DNA of 64,000 bases from Myxocyprinus asiaticus (Eukaryota; Chordata; Actinopteri; Cypriniformes; Catostomidae). Positions within the stretch are counted from its first letter, which is position 1; each line of letters opens with the position of its first letter. The notes below the pieces were generated by a model. The model was not told the origin of the DNA. It was given only the letters and a program-made list of their open reading frames with translations, and searched no databases. Below, in pieces: positions 11,190 through 22,019 of the stretch. The DNA lies in assembly GCF_019703515.2 (NCBI RefSeq), contig NC_059365.1, positions 38,888,001-38,952,000 on the forward strand, in the 5' to 3' direction. A program made the translations under genes and the position numbers.

Positions 11190-11420
11190 TTAATTAAAGT
11201 CTCTCTGCAAAGCCTGCTTCGAACTGTTTCTTGTTTGTGAAAGAATCATCGGTAAAATGAAGCAAGCAAACAAACACATTCTTACCAAAAGGATCCGGGA
11301 CTTCATTAAAAATAAAGTCAGCCACTCTTTCTTAATGTTGGGATCCTTGCAAAGCAAATGCAAGAAATCTTGTTTCCCACAACCTGGCACTGCACAATGT
11401 CTTGACAGCTTCGTGGCCAT
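11190..11420 (-). pseudogene. THAP-type zinc-finger (C2CH) remnant
   Basis: Read from 11420 downward, the frame starts MATKLSRHCAVPGCGKQDF and continues KEWLTLF. After a frameshift near 11330 it reads NEVPDP, FVCLLHFTDDSF and QFEAGFAERL, then a stop (~11201). The spacing CxxxxC, about 40 residues, then CxxH is the C2CH signature of THAP DNA-binding domains. These occur in P-element-like and Kolobok transposases and in host proteins derived from them. A THAP domain would bind the element's ends. The frameshift and stop mark it as dead. Confidence 0.7.
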
Positions 11421-11750
11421 CGTGACACCTCCTGTTGCTCCAAAAATAATCTCACTGCTCTACTCTAACCGCAAGACCGGTGGGCGGGCCTAAGCAGTGT
11501 CGACGACAAAGTAGGCATTGATCTGTTTATGCAGAGGCTGGCTTTTGCTGATGTAATACCTCACTATGAGGTATTAGTGAGGAGGAAGTAGAGAACAAAT
11601 CATTTTGGCGCCTTGGTTTCAATAAAGCCTTTTTTTGGACTAACGAAGAAGTTCGGTTCTGAAATTTACAGTATGTTTTTATAGTGCAATGAACTCTTAT
11701 ATGTCAAGATCTCATGGTAAGTTTGATTTTCCAATTCATGACCCCTTTAA

Positions 11751-12110
11751 AAGCATTATTAATATCAATGGCCGAGGTAAAAATTTCACCACCAACAGAT
11801 TTCACTGAGGGAATGGTAGAAAAGGACTCTCTGCTTCATATATCTAGCCAGAAGTTTTCTTGCTTTGCCCCCCGAATCAAAGTATGACTGTCTTGCCCTG
11901 AATAGCCAAAACTCCACCTTCCGTGACAGAATAGTGTTATATCTGTATTTCAATCGGGTCAATTCTCTGAGGCCATCAGATGACATCTGGCGCTTCAGCT
12001 CTGCCTCGGCACTTTTAATATTCCCTTCCAACTCCACCTCTAAACTCACCAGGGTGTGATCTGAGACTAAGATGTTTCCAATTGAGCAATCCACAACAGA
12101 TGAAATGAGG
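11751..12110 (-). pseudogene. L1 ORF2 fragment upstream of the RT domain
   Basis: The translation includes VSDHTLVSLEVELEG and KVEFWLFRARQSYFDSGGKARK. The first matches the end of the L1 endonuclease (the SDH motif with the catalytic His), the second the linker before RT. It shows that the L1 continues on this side of the TTAA element in the same orientation. Translation downstream of ARYMKQR is interrupted by the insertion and deletion region. Confidence 0.7.
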
Positions 12111-12111
12111 G

Positions 12112-12176
<65 letters not shown>
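12112..12176. repeat. (TC)n(TA)n compound microsatellite
   Basis: About 20 TC units directly followed by about 10 TA units. It interrupts the L1 5' part. Confidence 0.95.
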
Positions 12177-12224
12177 AATCTATTCTAGAATAAATCTTAT
12201 GGACTGATGAAAAAAATTATAGTC

Positions 12225-12895
12225 TCATCCATATAGATTCATCCATATAACTGTCCCGAAGCTCTGTTCCTCCACTAAACATGCTCCAGCCACTAGTGGA
12301 ACCAGCACAGAAAATAAATAAATAAATGTTCAGTTTCATCGGGCAGTCAAATGAATGATCAGTGAGCTGGCCCATTTGGCTGTTACATGACTGTAACAAA
12401 TGCCCTAATCACTCTAATGATTTGCAAGAAATATTCCACAAAACAAATTCCATCCAATAGGAGTCATAAGCACAAAGAACGTGCAGATTCATCCACAACT
12501 CTGTCCTGAAGGAGTGTTATTCCACAAAACAAACTCAAGCTGCTAGGCGGAACCAGCACAAAAAGAAACAAAAAAGGTGCTCAGTTTCTTCAGACGGTCA
12601 AGTGAATGTTCAGTGAGTCAGGCCCACTCGGCTGTAACATGAGAACCACACAATGACCCACTCCAATGTTTGCAAGAAATATTCCACAAACTCCATCAAA
12701 CAGGAGGTATAAGCACAAAGGATGTGCAGATTCATCAACAAACTGTCCCGAAGGAGTGTTATTCCACAAAACAATCTCCAGCCACTAGGCGGAACCAACA
12801 CAAAAAGAAACAAAAAAGGCGCTCAGTCCCTTGGACAGTCAAGTGAATGTTCAGCGAGTCAGGTCCACTCGGCTGTAACATGAGAACCACAGATA
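12225..12895 (-). repeat. ~240-bp tandem repeats, L1 inter-ORF region
   Basis: Three imperfect copies share CACAAAGGATGTGCAGATTC, CCACTAGGCGGAACCA, CACAAAAAGAAACAAAAAAGG and GGCTGTAACATGAGAACCAC. They start near 12225, 12480 and 12720. They lie between the ORF1 remnant and the ORF2 remnant in L1 order, so I interpret them as the inter-ORF spacer of this L1 family. Short open stretches here have no coding support. Confidence 0.6.
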
Positions 12896-12933
12896 ACTTA
12901 CTCAGTTATTGATTTTATGAAGGACATCGCTTG

Positions 12934-13412
12934 TTATGGGCATGTAAATATTTTGCGGACATCCTTAGTATCTATTCTCAATTTAGCCAGGAACATCAGT
13001 GCAAAAGTGACCTTCCATTGATGTAAGAGTTTCTTGCATTCCTTGAATCGATCACATTTCTCTCGTCGAATATGCAAAGTCTGGGAACAAGAAAATGCTG
13101 TGGTTCTTCCAAGAAAGCCTTCCATTACTCGCCTCGTGTAACACGAGATCTTTATCGGATGATCACAGAAATTTGGCCAGAATTGATTGGGGCCTGTCTT
13201 GCTCCAAGCCAGGACTCTGTGAGCTCGCTCAATTTCCAGCTTCTGGCCTGTTATGTCGAGCAGACTCGGGAAGAGCTCGTCTAGGAATTTCACCTTATCT
13301 TCTTCGTCTTCAGGAATTCCAACAATTCGGACATTGTTTCACCGGTTACGATTCTCAAGGTCTTCCAGCCTTTCCCAAATGCACTCTAGGTCCGTCTTGG
13401 TCGCTAGTGGGT
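12934..13412 (-). pseudogene. L1 ORF1 protein C-terminal remnant
   Basis: The minus strand encodes TKTDLECIWERLEDLENRNR and NNVRIVGIPEDEEDK, the coiled-coil to RRM transition typical of L1 ORF1p. KFLDELFPSLL, EIERAHRV and CKKLLHQWKV follow, the C-terminal domain. A stop interrupts the NR..NN junction, and a frameshift follows the ERAHRV motif, where the RPxxVxxRF segment should be. ORF1p would be the RNA-binding chaperone of the L1 particle. The 5' part is missing: the LINE ends at ~13412 against composite repeat. Confidence 0.75.
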
Positions 13413-14280
13413 GCGAATGGATTTTTGATGTTTTGAACGGTGTCACCATGGCATAGCAATACATTTATGGCTAAAAATGTGGAACAGGAAGTTCCTTATA
13501 TCTTCTGTATACATTGTATGATTTTGATGAAAATTCAGCTGTTTGTTTTGTAATGGAGGCTGATCAAATTTATGTGGCTATTATGGGTCACAGTCATAGC
13601 GCCACCAACTGGCAGCAGGAAGTATGACACTTTTAACAGACTTTGAAAAAGCCCTCTTGTGTTTATGTGAATTGCTTCAAAATTCTTTAGAATAATGTCA
13701 AGACACTGCTGATGTAAAATTGTAAAGGAATATTTGATATCTTAAATACTGTTGCCATGGCAATGTATTAATTGATATTATTCCTTTCTTCCTATATTTG
13801 GGTGTTTTTGAGGCACTTGACATGCTTAAAATTTCATGAAATTTTACACACAAATCAGAGTCGTCGCCCATTAGGGTTGGGAAAAAGTTCATGCATGATC
13901 GTGTTGGGGGGTGTGTTGGGGGCTCTGTAGTGACCCCTTTAAAATTGCCATGGCGAGGCATTAATGTCGAAAAATGGGAAACAGGAAATTTTCCATATCT
14001 TCTGTGTGCAATGTGTGATTTGTCTTGGGGGCTAATCACATGGATTTGACTATTTTGGGTCACGGTCTTAGCGCCACCACCTGGCAGCAGGAAGTGTGGC
14101 TCTTACAACAGACTTTAAAATAGTCCTCTTATATTTACCCAAATTGCTTAGAATAATGTCAAATGCATGTGTCCAACTTGCACTGTTTTCCGAAAGCCAC
14201 CAGGTGGAAATGGACTAGTTGTGCTTGGGCCCATCATCGCTGCTTGCAGCTATATTTATTATTATTATTATTAGTAGTAG
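13413..14280. repeat. Composite repeat copy 2/3 (right part and terminus)
   Basis: It begins GAATGGATTTTTGATGTTTTGAACGGTG and contains the CCAACTGGCAGCAGGAAG, GTTGCCATGGC and GCCCATTAGGGTTGGG blocks. It ends in GTGCTTGGGCCCATCATCGCTGCTTGCAGC plus TTATTATTATTATTAG. Its first ~215 bp duplicate 6505-6718. Confidence 0.75.
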
Positions 14281-14847
14281 TAGTAATACAGTAAATATTA
14301 CATAATTATACAGTAGTGATATATTTCTTCATACCTTTTTCATTTAAATTGAGCTTTTATTTCGACAGAGCTTTTATTTTGAAGTGTTTCTGTGTGATGT
14401 CAGCAATTTTCAGTCTGGAAAAGCTGGAACTATGTGACTGAAAAGGCTGCTATTTAACAAAAAAATTTACTCTATTTGTGCCTCACACTACAACTTGAAT
14501 TTGCACTGTGTTCACTGTCATCTTCTACAAACAGAGCGTGTGATGCTCATGATGGTGTTTTCCGTATATGAGCCATGGAGGAGCTTTAAACGGTACGTGC
14601 AGCTGGCACATTTGAAGCACGCTGCACATGCAAATTATATTTTTATCTCATTAAATCACTGCTTTTGCGGTTAAATAATCTCAATAGGACATCATGTGAT
14701 TTTAATTTGTGAGCCGATGTTTATGTAATTACATTCGTATGTCAGATGGTATCGTTTTTTGGTATTGGAGCATTTTTCCGAGCATGAGTACATGAGAACG
14801 GTATCCGACCCGATTACGATACCAGTATTGGTATAGGGACATCCCTA
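14281..14847. mobile_element. hAT-type right-end fragment
   Basis: The sequence ends ATACCAGTATTGGTATAGGGACATCCCTA, a hAT-type terminus with a subterminal palindrome. I could not find the matching left end or a target duplication, so the left boundary is uncertain. No coding sequence is seen. Confidence 0.5.
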
Positions 14848-15385
14848 CTTTTTTCCATGAAACATACAAGGAGATATTAGGCAGAGCCTAATACACTAAC
14901 ACTATACAAATTTACAGGTCAGAAATAACCAAATAATAACCAAATATGAACTTTGGGACACAGTGAAAGAAAAAAATATACACATATAAGCCATATATAA
15001 GCCACTGGAATTGCCTTTAAATTTTAGGAATTTAAGTAAATTTTTTGCTAATTTAAAAAGTTTTACACACATTGAGATGAATAGTGCTTTTGACAAGACC
15101 AGCCGAATACTACTCACTTTATTGAGGCCTTCAAATGGAGTCAGATATATCGTAATTATGAGTTCCGAACACATGAATGTATTTACCAGTGTGAAACTTG
15201 ATGATACCCTAGTTGCTGAGTTGTGATAAAAAATTATGGAAAGCAACAATTTTACAAAATGATTTACATTTCAGTGCTTTATTTCAATAATTTATTATAT
15301 ATGACAGAGATAATAGTCAAATAATGTAAAGTTAATGACTCACCAATAGTGATTTTTTTTTTAACGAAAATGTATTAATAATTTG
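14848..15385. other. AT-rich non-coding sequence
   Basis: No gene or repeat family recognised. The short open frames on both strands (14902-15249) lack motifs. Confidence 0.4.
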
Positions 15386-16178
15386 TAGGGCTGTCCATTT
15401 AATGCGTTAATTTAATGCAATTAATTATATGAAAAATAACACTTAAAAAAAATTACATAATTAATCATGGCCCGATCCGTAATTAAATTCTCTAATAAGG
15501 AATGTTCCAACCATCGGAGCAATCCAAGCTTGATGTAGGCCTACCACCTTGTTTTTTAAAAATCTGTGGCAGTAGGGAGCAGTCAGCACAACTCCAGCTT
15601 TACAGGAACAACGCGATCACTCGCGAAGTCAGCATGTTGTTTCTGAGAGTTCCAGTAACCTAGGATCAGACACATCACTGACAAGCGGCATCTCCCATTA
15701 AACATTTTTGCAGTGACTCAGCAGCGTGCGTCTGCAGCATGGGAGACCCAGGTTCAGATCCCATTTTCACATAATCAATGACGAGCGCAGTTTGTAGGTT
15801 GCTGTAAACTAGTGAGAAGTGATGCAACCAAAGTGAGATGCTCCAAAAGCGTCCGTCTGCACACGAGAAAATAGACCAACAATTAAAAACAGAGTAGAGG
15901 GAAGTTGGCCAAAATTAGAGCTATGATCAATTATATGGAAATGAACCAAACAATATTCTGAATTTAAAGCGACTTTTTGTATTATGTAAATGTTTTACTT
16001 GTGTGTTTCCACAATATATAGTATGTATATTATGTAATGTAATTAAATTATCTGAATTATAATATTTATTATATATTTATAATTTTTTCAATTAGTATAG
16101 TCTATACTAAATTTACTTTATTTGGGGAAGTTTCACAGTAAATATTGATATATGCGAATAATTGCGATTAAAACCTTT
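15386..16178. mobile_element. hAT-type left-end fragment
   Basis: It starts TAGGGCTGTCCATTTAATGCGTTAATTTAATGC, a recognisable hAT terminus with AATGCG/CGTTAA subterminal motifs. The expected right end is not clear; a degraded candidate (GAACGCATTAAAATT...CTGCCTA) lies near 17143-17168 but lacks a matching 8-bp duplication. The body is non-coding. Confidence 0.5.
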
Positions 16179-16179
16179 G

Positions 16180-16320
16180 GCTTTTTTCTCATTCACAGTA
16201 AAGTGACCAATCACTGCTTCCATTAAGAGTAAACTGACCAATCGCTGCTTACATACACAGTTAACTGGCCAATCTTTGCTCACATTCATGGTAACTGACC
16301 AAACTCACTTCTTACATTGT
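16180..16320. repeat. 31-bp satellite, outlying block 1
   Basis: About four degenerate units of the CATTCACAGTAAACTGACC/AATCACTGCTCA type that forms the main array at 21.05-22.02 kb. Confidence 0.8.
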
Positions 16321-17402
16321 GCTCTTCACTGTCTGTGAGATCAAACACTCAGGCCACATGAACGCACCCCTGCCTTCCACATTCTCGCAAAGAGAATCAT
16401 AATTCTAAGAAGAGAAGGCGACTTTTACACGGGAATGTTTGGGTTTTGTCTTCATGAGGATTTGTCTCTGTCTGATGGCTTGAGAAATCCACCGCACTTC
16501 CTCTGCTTCTCAGTCTTCTTCTTTTTTTCACATATAATTGAGTGGCGTCTCCCTCTCTGGCCAGAAGGCAGGCTTGATCGTTTTATCATTTAATAAGGCA
16601 ATCGTCTAAATCAGCTGTCAGACCTTCTCTGAGACTCTTTTTCTTTCTTTCTCTGTGGCTCTGTTCCAAACTCTAGTAATCTGCCTTCCTGTCTACTGCC
16701 TACATGGGCATCTGCCTTTTACGGCAGCATCCTAACCGAAAGGAACCTTGTACAGGAAGTCAATGATTTAGAACTCTCTACATAGGTAGCAACTTAGTCT
16801 GTCATACAAATATAGCACTCCTCACATAAAGCACACAGGAGATTCGACTCACAATTGATTTCAATAGAGATGTTATGTTATGTTTTTCTGAGACTATTAT
16901 CTGTCCTGTGACAGATGGGTTTGGCTCAACTATGCTAAGGTCAGAGAAAACTGAGTGGGAAAATCACATTTAAAAATATTTTGCCAAACATAAAAAAAAA
17001 ACTTTGAAGATATTTTTTCTGATTTCTCTCGCCTGGTCTGCCATCTTGTATTTTTTCTCTGAGCTCATCGTAGTGCATTATGCAATTATATGTGATACGT
17101 GCAAAGAATTAATGCGATACAGTCTTAGAATTTGGCCAAAAGAACGCATTAAAATTGTGCTGCCTACGTTTTGAAACCACCTTTGTTCTGGGCCCATATC
17201 TATGAAGCCTAAAACACTGCCAACCTAGACAGCTCAGTTTTAGATTTTGGAACAGAGCCTGTCTCTTTCTCTCTCTCTCTATCTCTCTTTAGGCATTGGA
17301 GTGATCCAGTACTTAGATTCTCCGTCTAACCAGCCATGGTCCCTGGGGAAGCTTTATTCTACTCCGTTCTATCCACGGTCAGTTAAAAACTGATAAATGT
17401 AG

Positions 17403-17404
<2 letters not shown>
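16321..17404. other. Non-coding sequence between satellite blocks
   Basis: No supported gene. It is TC-rich in places and a short (CT)n run lies at about 17266-17290. The segment 17135-17168 may be a worn hAT end. Confidence 0.4.

Positions 17405-17473
<69 letters not shown>
17405..17473. repeat. (GA)n microsatellite
   Basis: About 34 GA units; a G run of about 17 follows at 17655-17671. Confidence 0.95.
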
Positions 17474-17474
<1 letters not shown>

Positions 17475-17699
17475 CAGGCAGAGATGGAGAACAGAAGGAG
17501 ACAATATAAAGCTTTTAATCTGTTAATGGAGGGATGGTCTGATTCATTTAAGAGCTTAAGCACAGATATTGTTTGTGTTTATATTAAACATTTATGTTGC
17601 TAATGTTGCGGAAGACGATAGGCACTTTCAAAGCCAAAATACCAGGGCCCATTGGGGGGGGGGGGGGGGGTTAGGGCACCCTGTAATACTAGACTGCAT

Positions 17700-17890
17700 G
17701 CCGGCTAACTGCTGCTTACATTTACGGTAACCAATCAATCACTGCTCACATTTAAATTAAACTGACCAATCATTGCTAATATTCACAGTAACCAACAAAT
17801 CACTGCTCACATTCACTGTTAACTGGCCAATTATGGCTCAAATTCACAGTAAACTGACAGATAACTGCTCACTTTCACATTTAACTGACC
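17700..17890. repeat. 31-bp satellite, outlying block 2
   Basis: About six units. It ends inside the motif CTGACCAATG, where the gypsy element was inserted. Confidence 0.85.
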
Positions 17891-17895
17891 AATGG

Positions 17896-18004
17896 TGTAA
17901 AAAAACAATAGTGAGACAAACAGACCCAAGAGCAGAGGAACAGTTCAAAGGATTTATTAACCATAATAATGAGAAGTCACTGGGTTGACGAATGTAGAAA
18001 ATCC
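17896..18004 (-). repeat. 3' LTR remnant of the gypsy element
   Basis: 109 bp match 20393-20500 closely. This is the R/U5-side terminus, ending TGT...ACA on the plus strand. The remaining ~545 bp of this LTR are deleted. Confidence 0.9.
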
Positions 18005-19423
18005 AGTGGAGGTCTCGACCTAAAAACATCGAGATAGGGAGTCAGGCTTGATGTTTTTAGAGCCCGGGTGAGAAGACAGCACAAAGTTGAAACGTGTGAA
18101 AAATAGTGCCCAGCGAGCCTGTCTAGAGTTGAGGAGTTTGCCGCCACAAATATACTCTAGGTTCTTATGATCTGTCCAGACCACAAAGATACCCCTGAAC
18201 CCTCTAACCAATGATGCCACTCGCCCAACCGGACAGCCAATAATTATCGGTTGCCAACATCGTAATTCTGTTCAGCTGGTGTTAAACAGTGCTAAAAAAA
18301 GCAAACCGATGCATATTTCTGTCCGAGGGGGAGTGCTGCGACAAGACTGCTCCGACACAAACTCAGATGCATCCACCTCCACCATGAACTGACTTGCAGG
18401 ATCAGGAGTAATGAGGATGTGTGTGGTAGAAAACCATTCCTTTAATTTAGAAAATGCAACCTCAGCTCACAAGGACCAACAAAAGTCAGTGCGTGTGGAG
18501 GTGAGGTCCGTCAGAGGTGCGGCGAGCTGACTGTAGTTCCTTATAAACCTCTGATAAAAATGAGTGAAACCCAGAAACCTCTGCAATGCCTTGCGAGAAT
18601 GTGGGGTTGGCCAATCGGGGATGGCTTTAACCTTAGTTGGGTCAATGCGCACTCCCTTGGACGAATGATGAACCCTAGGAACGGAACCGACTGTGCATGA
18701 AAAGTGCACTTCTCCACTTTGACGAACAGCCGATTCTCTAACAGTCACTGAAGCAACTGCCTGACATGCTGCACATGGTCCTGGATATTCTGGGAGAAGA
18801 TCAGAATATCATCAAGATAGACAAACACAAAACGATCATGTCTCTAAGCACATCATTCACGAGCCCCTGGAAGATGGCGGGGGTGCTGACCAATCCGAAA
18901 GGCATAACCAAGTATTCAAAGTGCCTCATATGGGTGTTAAAAGCCGTCTTCCAGTCATCCTCCTTTCCTAATCCGGACAAGGTGATAAGCCTTGCATAAA
19001 TCCAATTTAGTAAAGACGGACGCTCCCTGCAAGAGTTTGAAGGCTGAGGACATCAACAGTAAAGGATAGCGATTCTTCACCATGATGTCATTCACGTATA
19101 AGTCCACCGGTTCATCCTGCAACAAAACACAATACTGGACAGGGGAAACAGCAGAGTTAAGACATTACGACAAAAAATAAGGACTCCAAGCACGAATAGT
19201 ACTGGTTGACCAATCTATGTGTGGGTTGTGCATTACCAACCAAGGATGCCCCGACACTACCTGTGCCGATGGAGATTGGATAAGGTAGAAAGACAACTGC
19301 TCCGTATGATTCCCAGAGATGAAGGTGACTGGCTTTGTGGATTGAGTGATGACGGACAGCGGCATGACACTTAGGGTGTGGGCGGTGATGGGTCTTCCCA
19401 ACTGGACTATAGGAAGTCACCAC
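18005..19423 (-). pseudogene. Gypsy pol remnant: protease, RT, RNase H
   Basis: Protease: LVDS-R-A (near 19462-19480) stands where DSGA is expected, so the active-site Gly is replaced; SGHPWLVMHNPHIDWS follows. [15 protein letters not shown] (about 18790-18830) retains the YLDD catalytic core, and the thumb reads [16 protein letters not shown]. RNase [13 protein letters not shown], then [15 protein letters not shown]. The pieces are in several frames with stops. After SRCF the sequence jumps to LTR, so integrase is absent. The intact protein would process gag-pol and make the element's cDNA. Confidence 0.85.
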
Positions 19424-19559
19424 TTAGAAGCCAATTTGAAATCCATAAAGTTCCCTTCAGCTCTGGAATCAACCAAGGCGGAAACCATGTTACAGGCAGA
19501 TCCATTCTGCAGCCAGGCCGGGAGAAGTGTCTGAAGTCCAGGGGTTTTGACCTAAGATG

Positions 19560-20375
19560 TTGTGCTCGCCAGTAACCCCTCTCCTACTGACGAGCGATGT
19601 CTTTTACCAGACAGGAAGCAGAGAGATGATCAGAAGCAGCACAGTAAAAACACAGTCCATTAACGAGACGTTGCTATTTCTCCCTGTGTGAGATTTGAGT
19701 TCTAGCAACTTGTATAGGCTCAGTGTAGGGCCGTGATACTGGCGAGTTGGCTGGAGAGGCAGAACAGGTAGGAGGATCAGCCACCATGGTAGGTGAAAAG
19801 TGGTGTCATGGTGGCGACGGCATAGTGTCAGGCATTGATCGACTCGGATAACCAAATCCACCAAGTCATCGAAGTACGGAGGCAAATCCAAAGAATAAAT
19901 CTTGTCCAGAATGTCATCAGAAAGACCATACAAAAATCGATCCCACTTAGCATGGTCATTCCACTCACAAGAAGCAGCTAGGGTGCGAAATTCAATCGCA
20001 TAATCTTAATAACACAGGCCACCTTCATTGTATCGAAAGGAAAAATAGAGGGCTGTAACATGAAGAACAGGGAACATTACGAAAGGAATGTGCTGCAGGA
20101 TTCAGCCTCACCTGAATACGGGGCTGGAGGAGGAATGTGGGCTTCAAAGCGTCCAGGAGCCAGAGGAACCGCAGGAGCTGGTAAGGAAGTTCCTGAGATG
20201 GGCCAGCATCAGGAGATAGGCAGAGCTGCTGAACAAAGGAGGTGAGCTTGACGAGCTACGAAGCCATCATCTCCAAAGCCCAGTTCGAGGCAGCAATTTG
20301 ATCCTGCTGATGTCCCAACAAGACTCCCTGCTGAGAGAGGGAGGAGCGAAGAGTGGATTCCTCTGCTGGGTCCAT
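19560..20375 (-). pseudogene. Gypsy gag remnant with CCHC knuckle
   Basis: The start codon lies at 20375-20373, just inside the 5' LTR (MDPAEESTL). A capsid-like stretch (MYGLSDDILDKIYSLDLPPYFDDLVDLVIRVD) follows. Near 19640 the reading CFYCAASDHLSASC gives a CxxCxxxxHxxxxC zinc knuckle in a different frame. Gag would package the element's RNA. Frameshifts and stops make it non-functional. Confidence 0.75.
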
Positions 20376-20392
20376 ACTTGGCTAGATTGTTC

Positions 20393-21047
20393 TGTAACAA
20401 AGGATAGTGAGACAAACAGACCCAAGAGCAGAGGAACAGTTCAAAGTATTTATTAACAGTAATAATGAGCAGTCACTGGGTTGACGAATGTAGAAAATCC
20501 TGACACTGTCTGCAGCAGCGGGAAGCAATCTCCAATAGTATATGCGTCGAAGTCGTGCAAGGGGCAATCCATGAAGAGTGTGTTTGTAGGATGAGTGTGT
20601 GCACTGGAACAGATTCGTAGAATCCTCCATTGAAGCTTAGTGAGATGTAGAACAATGCCCAGCAGATATGAGCAAACTTAACTCCCCACACGCGGGCAGA
20701 GACGAGGTATCCTCCATTGAAGACCAGCTGACATGCAGCAATACTATAAGGCAACCACACACCCGACACGCAGGCAACCAACAGATACACGAGACAGGAC
20801 CAACTAGGCAGAGAGAGTGAGGTTAGTACTCAACATTAAACAACAATCTAGCCAAGATACTGAGAACACGACGGCTTAAGAAGGGAATGAATTAGGGGAG
20901 AACAGATGTTGCTCAGCACGCTAATCAGTGGCATGATCAGCATTTCCCCGGGAACAATCAGTGTTCCCATGGAGACGCCGATCACATGAGGGAGAGAAAA
21001 TGACAAAACATACAAAACAAACCGACAAACTCACTAGAGCCATGACA
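20393..21047 (-). repeat. 5' LTR of the gypsy element (~655 bp)
   Basis: Read on the minus strand it starts TGTCATGGCTCTAGTGAG and ends CTTTGTTACA. The primer-binding region and gag ATG follow within ~20 bp. A TAATAAA-type motif lies at about 20449-20455 on the minus strand. Confidence 0.85.
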
Positions 21048-21052
21048 AATGA

Positions 21053-22019
21053 CTACTTACATTCACAATAAACCATCCAATCGCTGCTCACTTTCACAAT
21101 AAATTAACTACTGCTCACATTCAACTGACCAATGACTGCTCGCATCCACTGTTAATTTGGCTCATATTCACAGTAAACTGACTGATAACTTTTAACTTTC
21201 ACATTTAACTGACCAATGACTGCTCACATTCATGTTAAACCATCCAGTCGCTGCTTACATTCACAGTAACCTGACCAATTCAGGCTCACTTTCACAGTAA
21301 ACTGACTACTGCTCACACTGACAGTAAACTGACCAATGACCGGTCACATTCACAGTTAACTGGCCAATGACTGCTTACATTTACAGTAAACCATCCAATT
21401 GCTGCTCACATTCACAGTAACCTGACCAATCACCGCTCACTTTCACATTTAACTGACCAATGACTGCTTACATTTACAGTAAACCATCCAATTACTGCTC
21501 ACATTCAAAGTAACCTGACCAATCACTGCTCACTTTCACATTTAACTGACCAATGACTGCTTAAATTTACAGTAAACCATCCAATTGCTGCTTACATTCA
21601 CAGTAACCTGACCAATCACTGCTCACTTTTACAGTGAACTAACCAAACACTGCTCACTTTCACAGTAAATCGACTACTGCGCACAGTCACAGTGAATTGA
21701 CCAATGACTGGTCACATTCACTGATAACTGGCCAATCGTGGCTCACATTTACCTTAAACTGACTGATAACTGCTCACTTTCACATTTAACTGACCAATGA
21801 CTGCTTACATTTACAGTAAACCATCCAATCGCTGCTCACATTCACAGTAAACCATCAAATCGCTGCTCACATTCACAGTAACCTAACCAATCACTGCTAA
21901 CTTTCACAGTTAACTGACTATTGCTCACATTCAACCGACCAGTGACTGCTCACATTCACATTTAACTGACCAATGACTGCTCAAATTTACAGTGAACCAT
22001 CCAGTCGCTGCTTACATTC
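21053..22019. repeat. 31-bp satellite, main array part 1
   Basis: About 31 units of a 31-bp motif: CATTCACAGTAAACTGACC followed by AATCACTGCTCA. Units vary as TTAACTGACCAATGACTGC and AAACCATCCAATCGCTGC. Most units carry a CCAAT pentamer. Confidence 0.9.

Larger units (their letters stand above)
10194..11746. mobile_element. TTAA-flanked DNA transposon (Kolobok-like), degenerate
   Basis: The element is bounded by TTAA at 10190-10193 and 11747-11750. Its ends are inverted and imperfect: AGTGGATAAATAAATTGG on the left, and AGGGGTCATGAATTGG on the right when read inward. A TTAA duplication is used by the Kolobok and piggyBac superfamilies. The THAP-domain remnant inside on the minus strand favours Kolobok. 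Sequence with splice-like signals and a Cys-rich motif lies on the plus strand. No complete transposase is visible. It lies within the degraded L1. Confidence 0.6.
6719..13412 (-). mobile_element. Fish L1-like LINE, 5'-truncated and multiply invaded
   Basis: Read on the minus strand, the order is the ORF1 C-terminal part (13412-12934), a repetitive inter-ORF segment (~12890-12225), an ORF2 pre-RT fragment (12110-11751), a gap lacking the RT domain, the ORF2 C-terminal region (9395-6950) and a 3' UTR (6949-6719). Foreign inserts are a hAT (7142-8079), an LTR-like segment plus SINE (9396-10189) and a TTAA-flanked element (10194-11746). The whole element interrupts the composite repeat. It is clearly dead. 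Confidence 0.8.
17896..21047 (-). mobile_element. Gypsy-type LTR retrotransposon with large internal deletion
   Basis: On the minus strand the 5' LTR (21047-20393) is followed by gag, protease, RT and RNase H. A deletion then joins RNase H directly to the last ~109 bp of the 3' LTR (18004-17896). LTR ends are TG...CA. The flanks are AATGG (17891-17895) and AATGA (21048-21052), a 5-bp target duplication with one change. Integrase and most of the 3' LTR are gone. It inserted into the 31-bp satellite, which continues on both sides. Confidence 0.9.
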
